Below, piece by piece: positions 35,803 to 44,837 of a DNA stretch of 64,000 nt. This DNA comes from DATCDE01 sp038252405. Lineage in GTDB: Bacteria; Actinomycetota; Actinomycetes; Prado026. The translations under genes and the position numbers were made by a program. The notes below the pieces were generated by a model. That model saw only the letters and a list, made by a program, of their open reading frames with translations. It had not been told where the DNA came from and ran no database searches. The stretch covers positions 1-64,000 of the forward strand of contig JBBSAJ010000007.1 in the NCBI GenBank assembly GCA_038252405.1. The letters run 5' to 3'. Numbering within the stretch: position 1 is the first letter of the stretch; every line of letters begins with the position of its first letter.

Positions 35803-36954
35803 TCAGCGGCCGGTGAGGCTGCGGCCGATGACCAGCCGCTGCACCTGGTTGGTGCCCTCGACGATCTGCAGCACCTTGGCCTCGCGCATGTACCGCTCGA
35901 CCGGGTAGTCCTCCACGTAGCCGTAGCCGCCGAGGACCTGGACGGCGTCCGTGGTGACCCTCATGGCCATGTCGGTGGCGAACAGCTTGGCCATGGCCGC
36001 CCGGGTGCCGAACGGCTGTCCGGCGTCGCGCAGCCGAGCGGCGTCCAGGTACAGGGCCCGGGCCGCGGAGATCCCGGTGGCCATGTCCGCGAGCATGAAC
36101 GACAGGCCCTGGAAGTCGATGATCGACCGGCCGAACTGCTTGCGGTCGGTCGCGTAGTCGACGGCGGCGTCCAGGGCGGCCTGGGCCAGGCCCACGGCGC
36201 AGGCGGCGATGCCGAGCCGACCGCTGTCCAGCGCCGCCATGGCGATCTCGAAGCCCTGCCCCTCGGCGCCGATCCGGCGCTCGGCGGGCACCCGGGCGCC
36301 GTCCAGCAGGATCTGCGCGGTCGTCGAGGCGTTCGCGCCCATCTTGCGCTCCGGGGGTGCGGCCGACAGGCCCGGCGTGTCCGAGGGCGCGAGCAGGCAG
36401 GTCACCCCGCGGGCCCCGGTGTCCGCCGTGCGCACCATCAGGTTGTAGAAGTCGGCCTTACCGCCGTGGGTGATCCAGGCCTTGGTGCCGGTGACCACGT
36501 AGGCGTCGCCGTCGAGCACCGCCTTGGTCTGCAGCGCCGCGGCGTCCGAGCCGGACTGCGGCTCGGACAGGCAGTAGGCGCCCAGCAGGTCCCCGCCGAG
36601 CATCTCCGGCAGCCAGCGCTGCTGCTGCTCCGGCGTCCCGTACCGGGCCAGCGGGTAGCAGGCCAGGGTGTGCACGCTCATCCCGATGCCCACGGACAGC
36701 CAGGCCGCCGCGACCTCCTCGAGGACCTGCAGGTACACCTCGTAGGGCTGGCCGCCGCCGCCCTGCTCCTCGGGGTAGGCCAGCCCGAGGAGGCCGGCCC
36801 GGCCGAGCGTGCGGTAGACGTCGCGGGGGAACCGCTTGTCGTGCTCGTCCTGCGAGGCGCGCGGCGCCAGCTCGGCCGCGCTGATCTCGCGGGTGAGACC
36901 GAGCAGCGCCTCGGCCTCCTCGGTCGGCAGCGTCCGCCGGACAGCGGTTGCCAT
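35803..36954 (-). CDS. Acyl-CoA dehydrogenase
   Basis: A 383-residue FAD enzyme. CLSEPQSGSDAAAL and AWITHGGKADFYNLMV bind flavin and substrate; QVLGGYGYVEDYPVERYMRE and QIVEGTNQVQR carry the catalytic Glu in the position used by short- and medium-chain enzymes. It could reduce or oxidise C4 acyl-CoA from the nearby lysine pathway, but this is only suggested by proximity. It begins 3 bp after the peptidase gene upstream, so the two form an operon. Confidence 0.93.
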   Translation of the reverse strand: MATAVRRTLPTEEAEALLGLTREISAAELAPRASQDEHDKRFPRDVYRTLGRAGLLGLAYPEEQGGGGQPYEVYLQVLEEVAAAWLSVGIGMSVHTLACYPLARYGTPEQQQRWLPEMLGGDLLGAYCLSEPQSGSDAAALQTKAVLDGDAYVVTGTKAWITHGGKADFYNLMVRTADTGARGVTCLLAPSDTPGLSAAPPERKMGANASTTAQILLDGARVPAERRIGAEGQGFEIAMAALDSGRLGIAACAVGLAQAALDAAVDYATDRKQFGRSIIDFQGLSFMLADMATGISAARALYLDAARLRDAGQPFGTRAAMAKLFATDMAMRVTTDAVQVLGGYGYVEDYPVERYMREAKVLQIVEGTNQVQRLVIGRSLTGR

Positions 36955-36957
36955 CGC

Positions 36958-38073
36958 TCAGCCCTCCAGGACGACGAGGTCGCGGGGCCGCAGGTTGAGC
37001 CGCTCGACACCGTCGTCGGTGACCACGACGATGTCCTCGATGCGGGCGCCGTGCCGACCCGGCTGGTAGATCCCCGGCTCGATGGAGAACGCCATGCCAG
37101 GCTCGAGCGGCTCGGTGTTGCCGGTCACGATGTAGGGGTCCTCGTGGGTCTCCAGGCCGATGCCGTGCCCCGTGCGGTGGATGAACAGCTCGCCGTAACC
37201 GGCCTCGGCGATCACCCCCCGGGCTGCGGCGTCCACGCTCTCGGCGCTGACCCCGGGCCGGACCTGGTCGCAGGCGGCGGCCTGGGCCCGCTGCAGCACC
37301 TCGTAGTGGGCGAGGAAGCCAGCGTCCGGCTCCCCCAGGGCGTACGTACGGGTCTCGTCCGAGCAGTAGCCACTGGGCATGGTGCCGCCGATGTCGACGA
37401 CGACCGGTTCGCCCGGCTGGATCACCCGGTCCGAGACCTCGTGGTGCGGGCTGGCGCCGTTCGGGCCGCTGCCGACGATGACGAAGTCGACGCTGACGTG
37501 GCCGACCAGCCGGATTGCCGCGGCGATGTCCTCACCCACCTCCCGTTCGGTGCGGCCCGGCTTGAGCCACTCCCCCACGAGCGAGTGGACGGCGTCGATG
37601 GCGGCGGCCGCCTCGCGCAGCGCCTGGACCTCGGCGGGGTTCTTGCGCATCCGCAGCTCGCGGATCACCGGACCGGCGAGCACCTGTTCGGCGTCCGGGA
37701 TCGCGGCCCGCAGGCCGAGCACCTTGGCCGCGGCCATGTGGTCGTCGAGGGCGACCCGGTCGGTGCTGCGGGGCAGCAGCGAGGCCACCAGCGCGTACGG
37801 GTCGTCGGTCTCCCCCCAGGTGACGATCTCGATGTCCTGGCCGCCGATCGGGCTGGCCTGGGCGGCGGCCCGCTCGAGCAGCGGGACGACGATGCGCGGC
37901 TGCCCGTCGGCCGGCAGCACCAGGCAGGTGAGCCGCTCCAGCGGGATCGCGTCGTAGCCGGTTAGGTAGCGCAGGTCCGGGCCGGGCGTGACGAGCAGCG
38001 CGTCGATGCCGGCAGCGGCGGCACGAGCCTGCGCGTCGGCCAGCCGGCCGGGCGGGAGGAGGTCAGGGTTCAC
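36958..38073 (-). CDS. M24 family metallopeptidase (Xaa-Pro peptidase type)
   Basis: A 371-residue pita-bread peptidase with the full metal set: Asp in VVVDIGGTMPSG and CSDETRTY, His in HRTGHGIGLETHEDP, Glu in FSIEPGIY and in RIEDIVVV. The N-terminal creatinase-like domain contains GPDLRYLTGYDA. Likely removes N-terminal residues before proline in the cytoplasm. I start it at GTG 38073; GTG 38082 is an alternative. It is followed directly by the acyl-CoA dehydrogenase gene. Confidence 0.9.
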   Translation of the reverse strand: MNPDLLPPGRLADAQARAAAAGIDALLVTPGPDLRYLTGYDAIPLERLTCLVLPADGQPRIVVPLLERAAAQASPIGGQDIEIVTWGETDDPYALVASLLPRSTDRVALDDHMAAAKVLGLRAAIPDAEQVLAGPVIRELRMRKNPAEVQALREAAAAIDAVHSLVGEWLKPGRTEREVGEDIAAAIRLVGHVSVDFVIVGSGPNGASPHHEVSDRVIQPGEPVVVDIGGTMPSGYCSDETRTYALGEPDAGFLAHYEVLQRAQAAACDQVRPGVSAESVDAAARGVIAEAGYGELFIHRTGHGIGLETHEDPYIVTGNTEPLEPGMAFSIEPGIYQPGRHGARIEDIVVVTDDGVERLNLRPRDLVVLEG

Positions 38074-38123
38074 GGTCCCCACGCTAGCGTCCGCGAGCGC
38101 CCCACCCACCCCTGCCCCGCCTG

Positions 38124-38172
38124 CATGAAGGTGCCCTTCTGTGCGCACTGGCGCACAAAGGCGCCCTTCATC
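38124..38172. repeat. Dispersed palindromic repeat, copy B
   Basis: A 49-bp element with outer arms ATGAAGG (38125-38131) and CCTTCAT (38165-38171), an inner perfect stem GTGCGC-ACTG-GCGCAC (38141-38156), and two side stems GAAGG-TGC-CCTTC and AAGG-CGC-CCTT. It could fold like a clover leaf. It matches copy A near 2.2 kb at 37 of 49 positions. Confidence 0.75.
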
Positions 38173-38235
38173 GCGTGGCTGGACGGCGGCTTCGCGGTGC
38201 TCCACCGGGGCTGTCGCTGCTGGCATGCTGACCGG

Positions 38236-39153
38236 ATGAGCGCCACCGAGGAGCGGCTGATGCTGCTCGACTCCGCATCGCTGTACTTCCGGGCGTTCCA
38301 CGGGGTGCCCGACTCGGTCACCGCGCCGGACGGCACGCCGGTGAACGCCGTCCGCGGGTTCCTCGACATGGTCGCCCAGCTGGTCACCCGGTTCCGACCG
38401 ACCCGGCTGGTCGCCTGCTGGGACGACGACTGGCGCCCAGCCTTCCGGGTCGCCCTGATCCCGTCGTACAAGGCGCACCGGGTCGCCGACCGGCAGTCCA
38501 ACGCCGAGACGGTGCCCGCGGCGCTGCAGGTGCAGGTCCCGGTGATCGTCGATGTCCTCGCCACCCTGGGGATCGCCCGGGTCGGCTCCCCCGGCTTCGA
38601 GGCGGACGACGTCATGGGCACGCTGGCCCACTCGGCCGACGTCCCCGTCGATGTGGTCAGCGGCGACCGCGACCTGCTCCAGCTGGTGGACGACGCACGC
38701 GGGGTGCGGGTGCTGTACACCGGGCGCGGGGTGGCCAAGCTCGAGGTGATGGACGAGGCTGCGGTCGCCGCCCGCTACGGCATCCCGGGGCGGTCCTACG
38801 CCGACTTCGCGGCGCTGCGCGGCGACCCCTCGGACGGGCTGCCAGGGGTGCCAGGGGTGGGCGAGAAGACCGCGGCCGGCCTGGTCGCGCGCTGGGGCAC
38901 GGTCGAGGCGATGCTGGCGGCCCTGGACGCCGACGACCCCGCGCTGGCCCAGCGGGCCAAGCTGGCCGCGGCCCGGGACTACCTGGCGGTCGCCCCGGCG
39001 GTCACCCGGGTGCGCACCGACTGCCCGCTGCCGGCGTTCGTCGACCGGCTGCCCGTGGCACCGGCCGACCCTGACCGGCTGGTCGCGGTGAGCGGGCACT
39101 GGGGCCTGGACGGCAGCGTCAACCGGGTGCTCGCGGCGTTCGGCAGCGGCTGA
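38236..39153 (+). CDS. 5'-3' exonuclease (PolI N-terminal-like, stand-alone)
   Basis: A 305-residue FEN-type nuclease with the acidic metal residues in LMLLDSASLYFRAF, ACWDDDWR, FEADDVMGTLA and VVSGDRDLLQLVDD, and the helix-hairpin-helix GLPGVPGVGEKTAAGLV. It matches the stand-alone 5'-3' exonucleases of actinobacteria, which work on flap DNA in repair and Okazaki processing alongside DNA polymerase I. The start ATG 38236 is just after the palindromic repeat. Confidence 0.93.
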   Translation: MSATEERLMLLDSASLYFRAFHGVPDSVTAPDGTPVNAVRGFLDMVAQLVTRFRPTRLVACWDDDWRPAFRVALIPSYKAHRVADRQSNAETVPAALQVQVPVIVDVLATLGIARVGSPGFEADDVMGTLAHSADVPVDVVSGDRDLLQLVDDARGVRVLYTGRGVAKLEVMDEAAVAARYGIPGRSYADFAALRGDPSDGLPGVPGVGEKTAAGLVARWGTVEAMLAALDADDPALAQRAKLAAARDYLAVAPAVTRVRTDCPLPAFVDRLPVAPADPDRLVAVSGHWGLDGSVNRVLAAFGSG

Positions 39154-39170
39154 GGCTGAGTCGGGTGGCG

Positions 39171-39237
39171 CGAGTGGACCAGCGGGGAACGTTCTGAGCC
39201 GGTCAGGCGCCCATAACGTTCTCCGAGCGTCCACTCG
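39171..39237. repeat. 67-bp imperfect palindrome between convergent genes
   Basis: Outer arms CGAGTGGAC (39171-39179) and GTCCACTCG (39229-39237) enclose inner arms around AACGTT on each side. The right arm encodes the last dozen residues of the desaturase (GRSENVMGA). It may be a two-way terminator or a member of a second dispersed palindrome family that has been captured by the gene end. Confidence 0.6.
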
Positions 39238-40177
39238 TGGCGTGTGCGCGGGCCGCGCGGGCGGCCTTGCGCTCCTCGAACCGGGTGGCCGCCTGCTCCA
39301 GCCCCTCGAGGAACGCGTCGAGCTCGGCGCGGGCCTGCTCGCCGTCGGCGTCCAGGCCCTCCACGTCCCACACCTTCCACTGCCGCAGCACCGGGGTGAC
39401 CACGGCGTCCTTGTGCTGGCGCAGGTCGTAGATGCCGGCGTTGGCGATCTGCACCGACTTGCGGGTGAACCCCTCGATCGAGTGGCCGGGCATCTGGAAC
39501 GCCTGGACGACGTCCGAGATGGCCCGCATGGTGGCGCTCGGGGCCACCTCCAAGGCGGCGCCCAAGAGGTTGCGGTAGAAGATCATGTGCAGGTTCTCGT
39601 CGGTCGCGATGCGCGCCAACAGCTGCTCGCAGACCGGGTCGCCGGACGCCGCGCCGGTGTTGCGGTGCGAGATGCGGGTGGCCAGCTCCTGGAAGGACAC
39701 GTAGGCCAGCGCGTGCAGCATCGAGTCGCCGTAGTCGCTGCTGAAGCCGGCGGACATGTGCACCATCCGGGCCCGCTCCAGGGCGACCGGGTCGACCGCC
39801 CTGGTCACCGCGAGGTAGTCGCGGATCGCGGTGCCGTGGCGGCCCTCCTCCGCGGTCCAGCGGTGCACCCAGGTGCCCCACGCGCCGTCCCGGCCGAACA
39901 GCCGGGCGATCTCCATGTGGTAGCTCGGCAGGTTGTCCTCGGTGAGCAGGTTGACGATCAGCGCGGTGCGCGCGGCCTCGGGCACCGGTGACTGGTCCGC
40001 CGCCCACGCCTCGCCGCCCAGCACGCCGTCGTAGGTGCGACCCTCGCTCCACGGCACGTACTCGTGCGGGAACCACTCCTTCGCCACGCCGAGATGCCGG
40101 TTGAGCTCGGCCTCGGCGACCGGCTGCAGCTCAGTCAGCAGGGCGACGGTGCTGGTCTGGACGTCGGTCACGGTCAT
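39203..40177 (-). CDS. Acyl-[acyl-carrier-protein] desaturase
   Basis: A 324-residue soluble di-iron desaturase (FA_desaturase_2, the DesA1/DesA2 type of mycobacteria). Iron ligands are in LLTEDNLPSYH, TAEEGRHG and ATDENLHMIFYR. It puts a double bond into acyl-ACP to tune membrane or mycolate-like lipids, with electrons from a ferredoxin system. The start is ATG 40177. The last residues come from the palindrome at 39171-39237, and a perfect operator-like palindrome lies just upstream. Confidence 0.92.
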   Translation of the reverse strand: MTVTDVQTSTVALLTELQPVAEAELNRHLGVAKEWFPHEYVPWSEGRTYDGVLGGEAWAADQSPVPEAARTALIVNLLTEDNLPSYHMEIARLFGRDGAWGTWVHRWTAEEGRHGTAIRDYLAVTRAVDPVALERARMVHMSAGFSSDYGDSMLHALAYVSFQELATRISHRNTGAASGDPVCEQLLARIATDENLHMIFYRNLLGAALEVAPSATMRAISDVVQAFQMPGHSIEGFTRKSVQIANAGIYDLRQHKDAVVTPVLRQWKVWDVEGLDADGEQARAELDAFLEGLEQAATRFEERKAARAARAHATSGRSENVMGA

Positions 40178-40196
40178 CCTGGCTCCCAGGTCCTCG

Positions 40197-40229
40197 AGGT
40201 TACGCAGGCGTAACCTACGCCGCCGTAGG
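40197..40229. promoter_or_regulatory. TetR-type operator upstream of the desaturase
   Basis: AGGTTACGC-AG-GCGTAACCT (40197-40216) is a perfect 20-bp palindrome and runs into CCTACG-CCGC-CGTAGG (40214-40229). Both lie 20-52 bp before the desaturase ATG. The form fits a TetR-family lipid regulator. No TetR gene is in the window. Confidence 0.65.
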
Positions 40230-40249
40230 GCGCGAGCCTACCCTGCGGC

Positions 40250-42970
40250 TCAGCCCACCGAGGAGTACGAGACCACGCCGCGCCGCAGGGCGTCGACGGC
40301 GGCGTCGGCGGTGGCCCGCAGGGCCGGGTCGCGCGCCCCGGCTGCCTGCGCGATCTGGCCGAGCAGGTCGATGAGCTGCTTGGTCCAGCGCACGAAGTCA
40401 CCCGCGGGCAGGTCCGCCTCACCCAGCACCGCCTCCAGCCGGGCCCCGGACGCCCACCGGTGCGCGGCCCAGGCGAAGCCGAGGTCCGGCTCCCGCAGGA
40501 ACGCCAGCTCGTGGTCCCGCTCGGCCAGGTCCAGGCCGGCCCACAGCCGCACCGTCTCGGCCAGCGCGTCGCGGACCCGCCCGGCCGGCACCCGAGGGGC
40601 CACCGCGTCGTCCCGCTGCCGCGACTCGTAGGCCAGCGCGGAGACGGCGGCGGCCAGCTCGGCCGGCTCCAGCTCGGACCACACCCCGGTCCGCACGCAC
40701 TCGGCGGCCAGCAGGTCCAGCTCGGTGTACAGCCGGCCCAGCTGGGCGCCGGCGGGTGTCACCTGGTCGCCGTCCAGGTAGCCGAGCGACTCCAGCAGCC
40801 CGCAGACCCGGTCGAAGGTGCGCGCGATGGTGTTGGTGCGCGCCTCCACCCGTCGCTGCAGTCCCTCGGTCTCGCGCAGCAGCCGGTGGTACCGCTCGGC
40901 CCAGCGGGCGTGGTCCTCCCGCTGGTCGCAGCCATGGCAGGGGTGTCGCCGGATGTCGGCCCGCAGCCGGGCGATGTCCGCGTCGTCGGCGGCCTCTGAG
41001 CGGGATCGGGGTGGCCGCCGGCCCCCGTCGTCTGGCACCTTCGCGCGCAGCGTGGAGGCCAGGTCACGGCGGGACTGCGGGGAGCGCGGGTTGAACGTCT
41101 TCGGGATCCGCAGCCGGGCCAGTGGCTGCACCGCGCTGGTGAAGTCGACGAGCGAGAGCCGGGCCACCTGCCGGTCGACCGTCAGCACGGTCGGTCGGGG
41201 ACCCTCGGCCCCCGACGTCAGCCCCGGGTCGAGGACGACGGCCAGCCCGGCCCGGCGCCCGGTCGGGACCCGGATCACGTCCCCGATCCGCAGCGCCTCG
41301 AGCGACCCGGCCGCGGCCGCCCGGCGCTGCGCGGCACCGTGCCGGGACAGCTCGGCCTCGCGGTCCTTCAGCGCCCGGCGCAGCGCCGCATACTCCTCGA
41401 AGTCGCCCAGGTGACAGGTCATCGCCTCGCGGTAGCCGTCCAGGGCCTCCTCGTTGCGGCGCACCTGCCGGGCCAGCCCGACCACGGCCCGGTCGGCCTG
41501 GAACTGGGCGAACGACGACTCCAGGATCTCCCGCGCCACGTGCCGGCCGACCTGCCCCACCAGGTTGACGGCCATGTTGTACGAGGGTCGAAACGACGAG
41601 CGCAGCGGGTAGGTGCGGGTCGAGGCCAGCCCGGCCACCGACCCCGGGTCCAGCCCCTGCTGCCAGAGCACCACCGCATGGCCCTCGACGTCGATGCCGC
41701 GCCGCCCGGCCCGTCCGGTCAGCTGGGTGTACTCCCCCGGCGTGACGTCCGCGTGGGTCTCCCCGTTCCACTTGGTCAGCTTCTCGAGCACCACCGAGCG
41801 GGCCGGCATGTTGATCCCAAGGGCCAGCGTCTCGGTGGCGAAGACGACCTTGACCAGGCCGCGCTGGAAGAGCTCCTCCACGACCTCCTTGAAGGTCGGC
41901 AGCATGCCGGCGTGGTGGGCCGCGATGCCGCGGCCCAGCCCGTCCGCCCACTCGTGGTAGCCGAGGATGCCGAGGTCCTCGTCCGGCAGGTCGATGCACC
42001 GCTCCTCGACGTAGGACCGGATCTCGTCCCGCTCCGAGGGCGTGGTCAGCCGCAGCCCGGACCGCAGGCACTGGGCCACCGCCGCCTCGCAGCCGGCCCG
42101 GCTGAACACGAACACGATCGAGGGCAGCAGGCCCTCGCGGTCCAGCCGCTCGACGACGTCCACGCGGGACGGGGTGTCCCGGCTACGCGGACGCTTGCCG
42201 CCCCGGCCGGGCCGCCGGTCCGCCATCCGGGTGAACCGCTGCTCGTCCCTGGCGATCCGCACCAGCTCGGGGTTCACCTGCCGCTGCTCGTCGTCCACGA
42301 ACAGGTCGTACAGCCGGTTGCCGACCATCACGTGCTGCCACAGCGGCACCGGCCGGTGCTCCTCGACGACCACGCTGGTGTCCCCGCGGACGGTGACCAG
42401 CCAGTCGCCGAACTCCTCCGCGTTGCTCACGGTCGCCGACAGCGACACCAGGCTGACCGACTCGGGCAGGTGGATGATCACCTCCTCCCAGACCGCGCCC
42501 CGGAACCGGTCGGACAGGTAGTGCACCTCGTCCATGACCACGTAGCCCAGCCCCACCAGGGTGTGCGACCCGGCGTAGAGCATGTTGCGCAGCACCTCGG
42601 TCGTCATGACGACGACGTCGGCCTCGCCGTTGATGGTGTTGTCGCCGGTGAGCAGACCGACCCGGTCGGCACCGTAGCGGCGCACCAGGTCGGCGTACTT
42701 CTGGTTCGACAGCGCCTTGATCGGAGTGGTGTAGAAGCACTTGCGGCCCTCGGCCAGGGCCAGGTGGACGGCGAACTCCCCCACCACCGTCTTGCCGCTG
42801 CCGGTCGGGGCGGCCACCAGGACGCCGCGGCCGTCCTCCAGCGCCCGACAGGCCTGCACCTGGAACGGGTCCAGCGGGAAGTCGTACTCGGCGCGGAACC
42901 GGGTCAGCTGGCTGACCGACTCCACCGGCCGGTCCCGCGCAGCCCGGTACCGCTCAGCCGGCAAGGACAT
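40250..42970 (-). CDS. helY: Ski2-like DEAD/DEAH helicase HelY
   Basis: A 906-residue helicase. Walker A is APTGSGKTVVGEF, Walker B VMDEVHYLSDRFRG, motif III SLSATVSN, motif VI QLTGRAGRRGID; a C-terminal DSHCT-like domain follows. It matches HelY (Rv2092c), an RNA/DNA helicase of the Ski2/Mtr4 type with unknown target in bacteria. CHGCDQREDH near residue 655 is a small Cys/His patch. It is the last gene of the minus-strand block from arc down. Confidence 0.93.
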   Translation of the reverse strand: MSLPAERYRAARDRPVESVSQLTRFRAEYDFPLDPFQVQACRALEDGRGVLVAAPTGSGKTVVGEFAVHLALAEGRKCFYTTPIKALSNQKYADLVRRYGADRVGLLTGDNTINGEADVVVMTTEVLRNMLYAGSHTLVGLGYVVMDEVHYLSDRFRGAVWEEVIIHLPESVSLVSLSATVSNAEEFGDWLVTVRGDTSVVVEEHRPVPLWQHVMVGNRLYDLFVDDEQRQVNPELVRIARDEQRFTRMADRRPGRGGKRPRSRDTPSRVDVVERLDREGLLPSIVFVFSRAGCEAAVAQCLRSGLRLTTPSERDEIRSYVEERCIDLPDEDLGILGYHEWADGLGRGIAAHHAGMLPTFKEVVEELFQRGLVKVVFATETLALGINMPARSVVLEKLTKWNGETHADVTPGEYTQLTGRAGRRGIDVEGHAVVLWQQGLDPGSVAGLASTRTYPLRSSFRPSYNMAVNLVGQVGRHVAREILESSFAQFQADRAVVGLARQVRRNEEALDGYREAMTCHLGDFEEYAALRRALKDREAELSRHGAAQRRAAAAGSLEALRIGDVIRVPTGRRAGLAVVLDPGLTSGAEGPRPTVLTVDRQVARLSLVDFTSAVQPLARLRIPKTFNPRSPQSRRDLASTLRAKVPDDGGRRPPRSRSEAADDADIARLRADIRRHPCHGCDQREDHARWAERYHRLLRETEGLQRRVEARTNTIARTFDRVCGLLESLGYLDGDQVTPAGAQLGRLYTELDLLAAECVRTGVWSELEPAELAAAVSALAYESRQRDDAVAPRVPAGRVRDALAETVRLWAGLDLAERDHELAFLREPDLGFAWAAHRWASGARLEAVLGEADLPAGDFVRWTKQLIDLLGQIAQAAGARDPALRATADAAVDALRRGVVSYSSVG

Positions 42971-43001
42971 GCCACCAATCTACGTGGTCGACGGCGTCCG
43001 C

Positions 43002-43877
43002 TCAGGGCACCAGCACGTGCAGCGCCCCCGGTACGCACTCGATCGTGACCGGCAGTGGGGCCACGTACTCGCCGTCGGCGTAGGCGACCACGCCGGGTGC
43101 CTCGAGCCGCACCACCCGGGCCGCGTGCACCGACACCGCGGGATGCTCGACGTGCCGGCCCGAGTACACCTTGGGGAACACCCGCAGGAACTCCGGCTTG
43201 GACAGCCGGCCGAGCACGGTGACGGACAGCAGGCCGTCGTCCACCTCGGCCCCGGGGCAGACCCGCATCCCGCCGCCGTACGAGGTGCCGTTGCCGACGG
43301 CCACGAGCATGGCCTCGCGCTCCAGCAGCTCGCCGTCCAGGGTGATCCGGAACGGCAGCGGCCGGAACACCCGCAGCTCGGCCAGGACGGCCAGGTTGTA
43401 GCGCATCGCGCCCTTGGGCCAGCTCATCCGGTTGGCCCGGTCGTTGACCATCGAGTCGAACCCGCTGGAGAGCACCCCGGCGTAGCTGGTCCCGTTCGCC
43501 AGCGCGGCGTCGACGACGCGGACCCGACCGGCGAGGACGGCGGCCACGGCCCCGTCCACGTCGTGCGGCTCGAGGCCAACCAGCCGGGCAAAGTCGTTCC
43601 CGCTGCCGGCCGGCACGATGCCGAGCGGGATCCCGGAGCCGACCAGGGCCTGCACCACCTGGTGCACGGTGCCATCGCCGCCGACCGCCACGAGGGCGTC
43701 GTAGCCGTCGTGGGCGGCCTGCCGGGCCAGGGCGACGGCCTCCGCTCCGTCGGCACCGACGAAGACCCGCACCTCGAGCCCCGCGCCCCGCAGCCGCTCG
43801 GCGGCCCGGGCGCCGGCACGAGCGCCCCGGCCCCGGCCCGAGGCCGGGTTCACCAGGACGGCGATGCGGCGGCTCAC
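43002..43877 (-). CDS. Diacylglycerol kinase family lipid kinase
   Basis: A 291-residue DagK/YegS-type kinase: VLVNPASGRGRGARAG, VAVGGDGTVHQVVQAL and GIVPAGSGNDFARLVGL are the nucleotide-binding motifs. It phosphorylates diacylglycerol or a related lipid for phosphatidylinositol mannoside or phospholipid recycling. It starts on GTG 43877 and sits between tatC and helY, where M. tuberculosis has none. Confidence 0.92.
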   Translation of the reverse strand: MSRRIAVLVNPASGRGRGARAGARAAERLRGAGLEVRVFVGADGAEAVALARQAAHDGYDALVAVGGDGTVHQVVQALVGSGIPLGIVPAGSGNDFARLVGLEPHDVDGAVAAVLAGRVRVVDAALANGTSYAGVLSSGFDSMVNDRANRMSWPKGAMRYNLAVLAELRVFRPLPFRITLDGELLEREAMLVAVGNGTSYGGGMRVCPGAEVDDGLLSVTVLGRLSKPEFLRVFPKVYSGRHVEHPAVSVHAARVVRLEAPGVVAYADGEYVAPLPVTIECVPGALHVLVP

Positions 43878-43914
43878 GGGCGGGACGGTAGCGCCCCGAG
43901 GTCAGTTGGCGGGA

Positions 43915-44814
43915 TCAGTCCGAGAACTCGCGCGTGTCGGACGGCAGGTCGTCGACCGGGTCCGGGCTCAGATCCAGCGGGGAGATCTCGTCGTCGCCGA
44001 GCGCCGCCAGCGCGCTGGCCTCGCGGCGGGCCCGCCGCCGGTCGTTGACCCAGCAGATCACGAAGGCGATCAGCATGAGCGCCGCGATCGGGGTGGCGAA
44101 CAGCAGCATGTTGAACGGGTCGCCGGTGGGGGTCGCGATGGCGGCGAACACCAGGATGAGGATGAGCACCCAGCGCCACCACGAGGCGAACCGGCGTGCG
44201 GACAGGATCCCGACCAGGTTGAGCACCACGACGACCACGGGTGCCACGCAGCCGATGCCGAAGACGACCATGAGCTGGAGCAGGAAGCCCATGTAGTGGT
44301 CGACGCTGATGATGTTGGTAACGCCCTGCGGGGTGAACCCCAGCAGGGCGCCGAGCACGTTCGGCAGGACGAAGTAGGCGGTTGCGGCGCCGGCCAGGAA
44401 CAGCGGCAGCGCGAACGCCACGAAGGTGAGCGCCCAGCGCCGCTCGTGCCGGTGCAGGCCGGGGGTGACGAACCGGAACACCTGGTAGAGCCAGACCGGT
44501 GAGGCGAGCACCATGCCAACGGACAGCGCGACCTGGAGCTGGATGTTGAAGGCGTCGGCCACCCCGGTCAGCGCGAGCGTGGTCGGTGACCCGTTCTCGG
44601 TGAGCTTGCGCGCGGCCTCTTCGAACGGGCGGTCCAGCCAGGTGAAGATCTGGTCGTAGAAGAACCAGCCCACGACTGAACCCGCCAGGATGGCCAGGAT
44701 CGAGCGGAACAGCCGGGTGCGGAACTCACGCAGATGCTCGACGAGGGTCATCCGACCGTCGATGGGGCGCCTCGGCTCGCGTGCGGCGCGACGCCAACGG
44801 CTCGCGTCGGCCAT
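43915..44814 (-). CDS. tatC: Twin-arginine translocase subunit TatC
   Basis: A 299-residue membrane protein with six helices and the TatC signature near the start (MTLVEHLREFRTRLFRS, with the Glu that meets the twin-arginine signal). SPVWLYQVFRFVTPGLHRHE and AAIATPTGDPFNMLLFATP are conserved. It recognises folded Tat substrates. It is 23 bp after tatA, forming a minimal Tat system without tatB, the normal case in high-GC Gram-positives (tatB is elsewhere or TatA is enough). Confidence 0.97.
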   Translation of the reverse strand: MADASRWRRAAREPRRPIDGRMTLVEHLREFRTRLFRSILAILAGSVVGWFFYDQIFTWLDRPFEEAARKLTENGSPTTLALTGVADAFNIQLQVALSVGMVLASPVWLYQVFRFVTPGLHRHERRWALTFVAFALPLFLAGAATAYFVLPNVLGALLGFTPQGVTNIISVDHYMGFLLQLMVVFGIGCVAPVVVVVLNLVGILSARRFASWWRWVLILILVFAAIATPTGDPFNMLLFATPIAALMLIAFVICWVNDRRRARREASALAALGDDEISPLDLSPDPVDDLPSDTREFSD

Positions 44815-44837
44815 ACCGGCAGGTCTCCGACGTCGGT

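Noticed and set aside
34879..37965. A 1028-codon plus-strand open frame
   Set aside because: It runs antisense to three convincing genes (NmrA-like, acyl-CoA dehydrogenase, M24 peptidase) and reads as Gly/Arg/His-rich noise.
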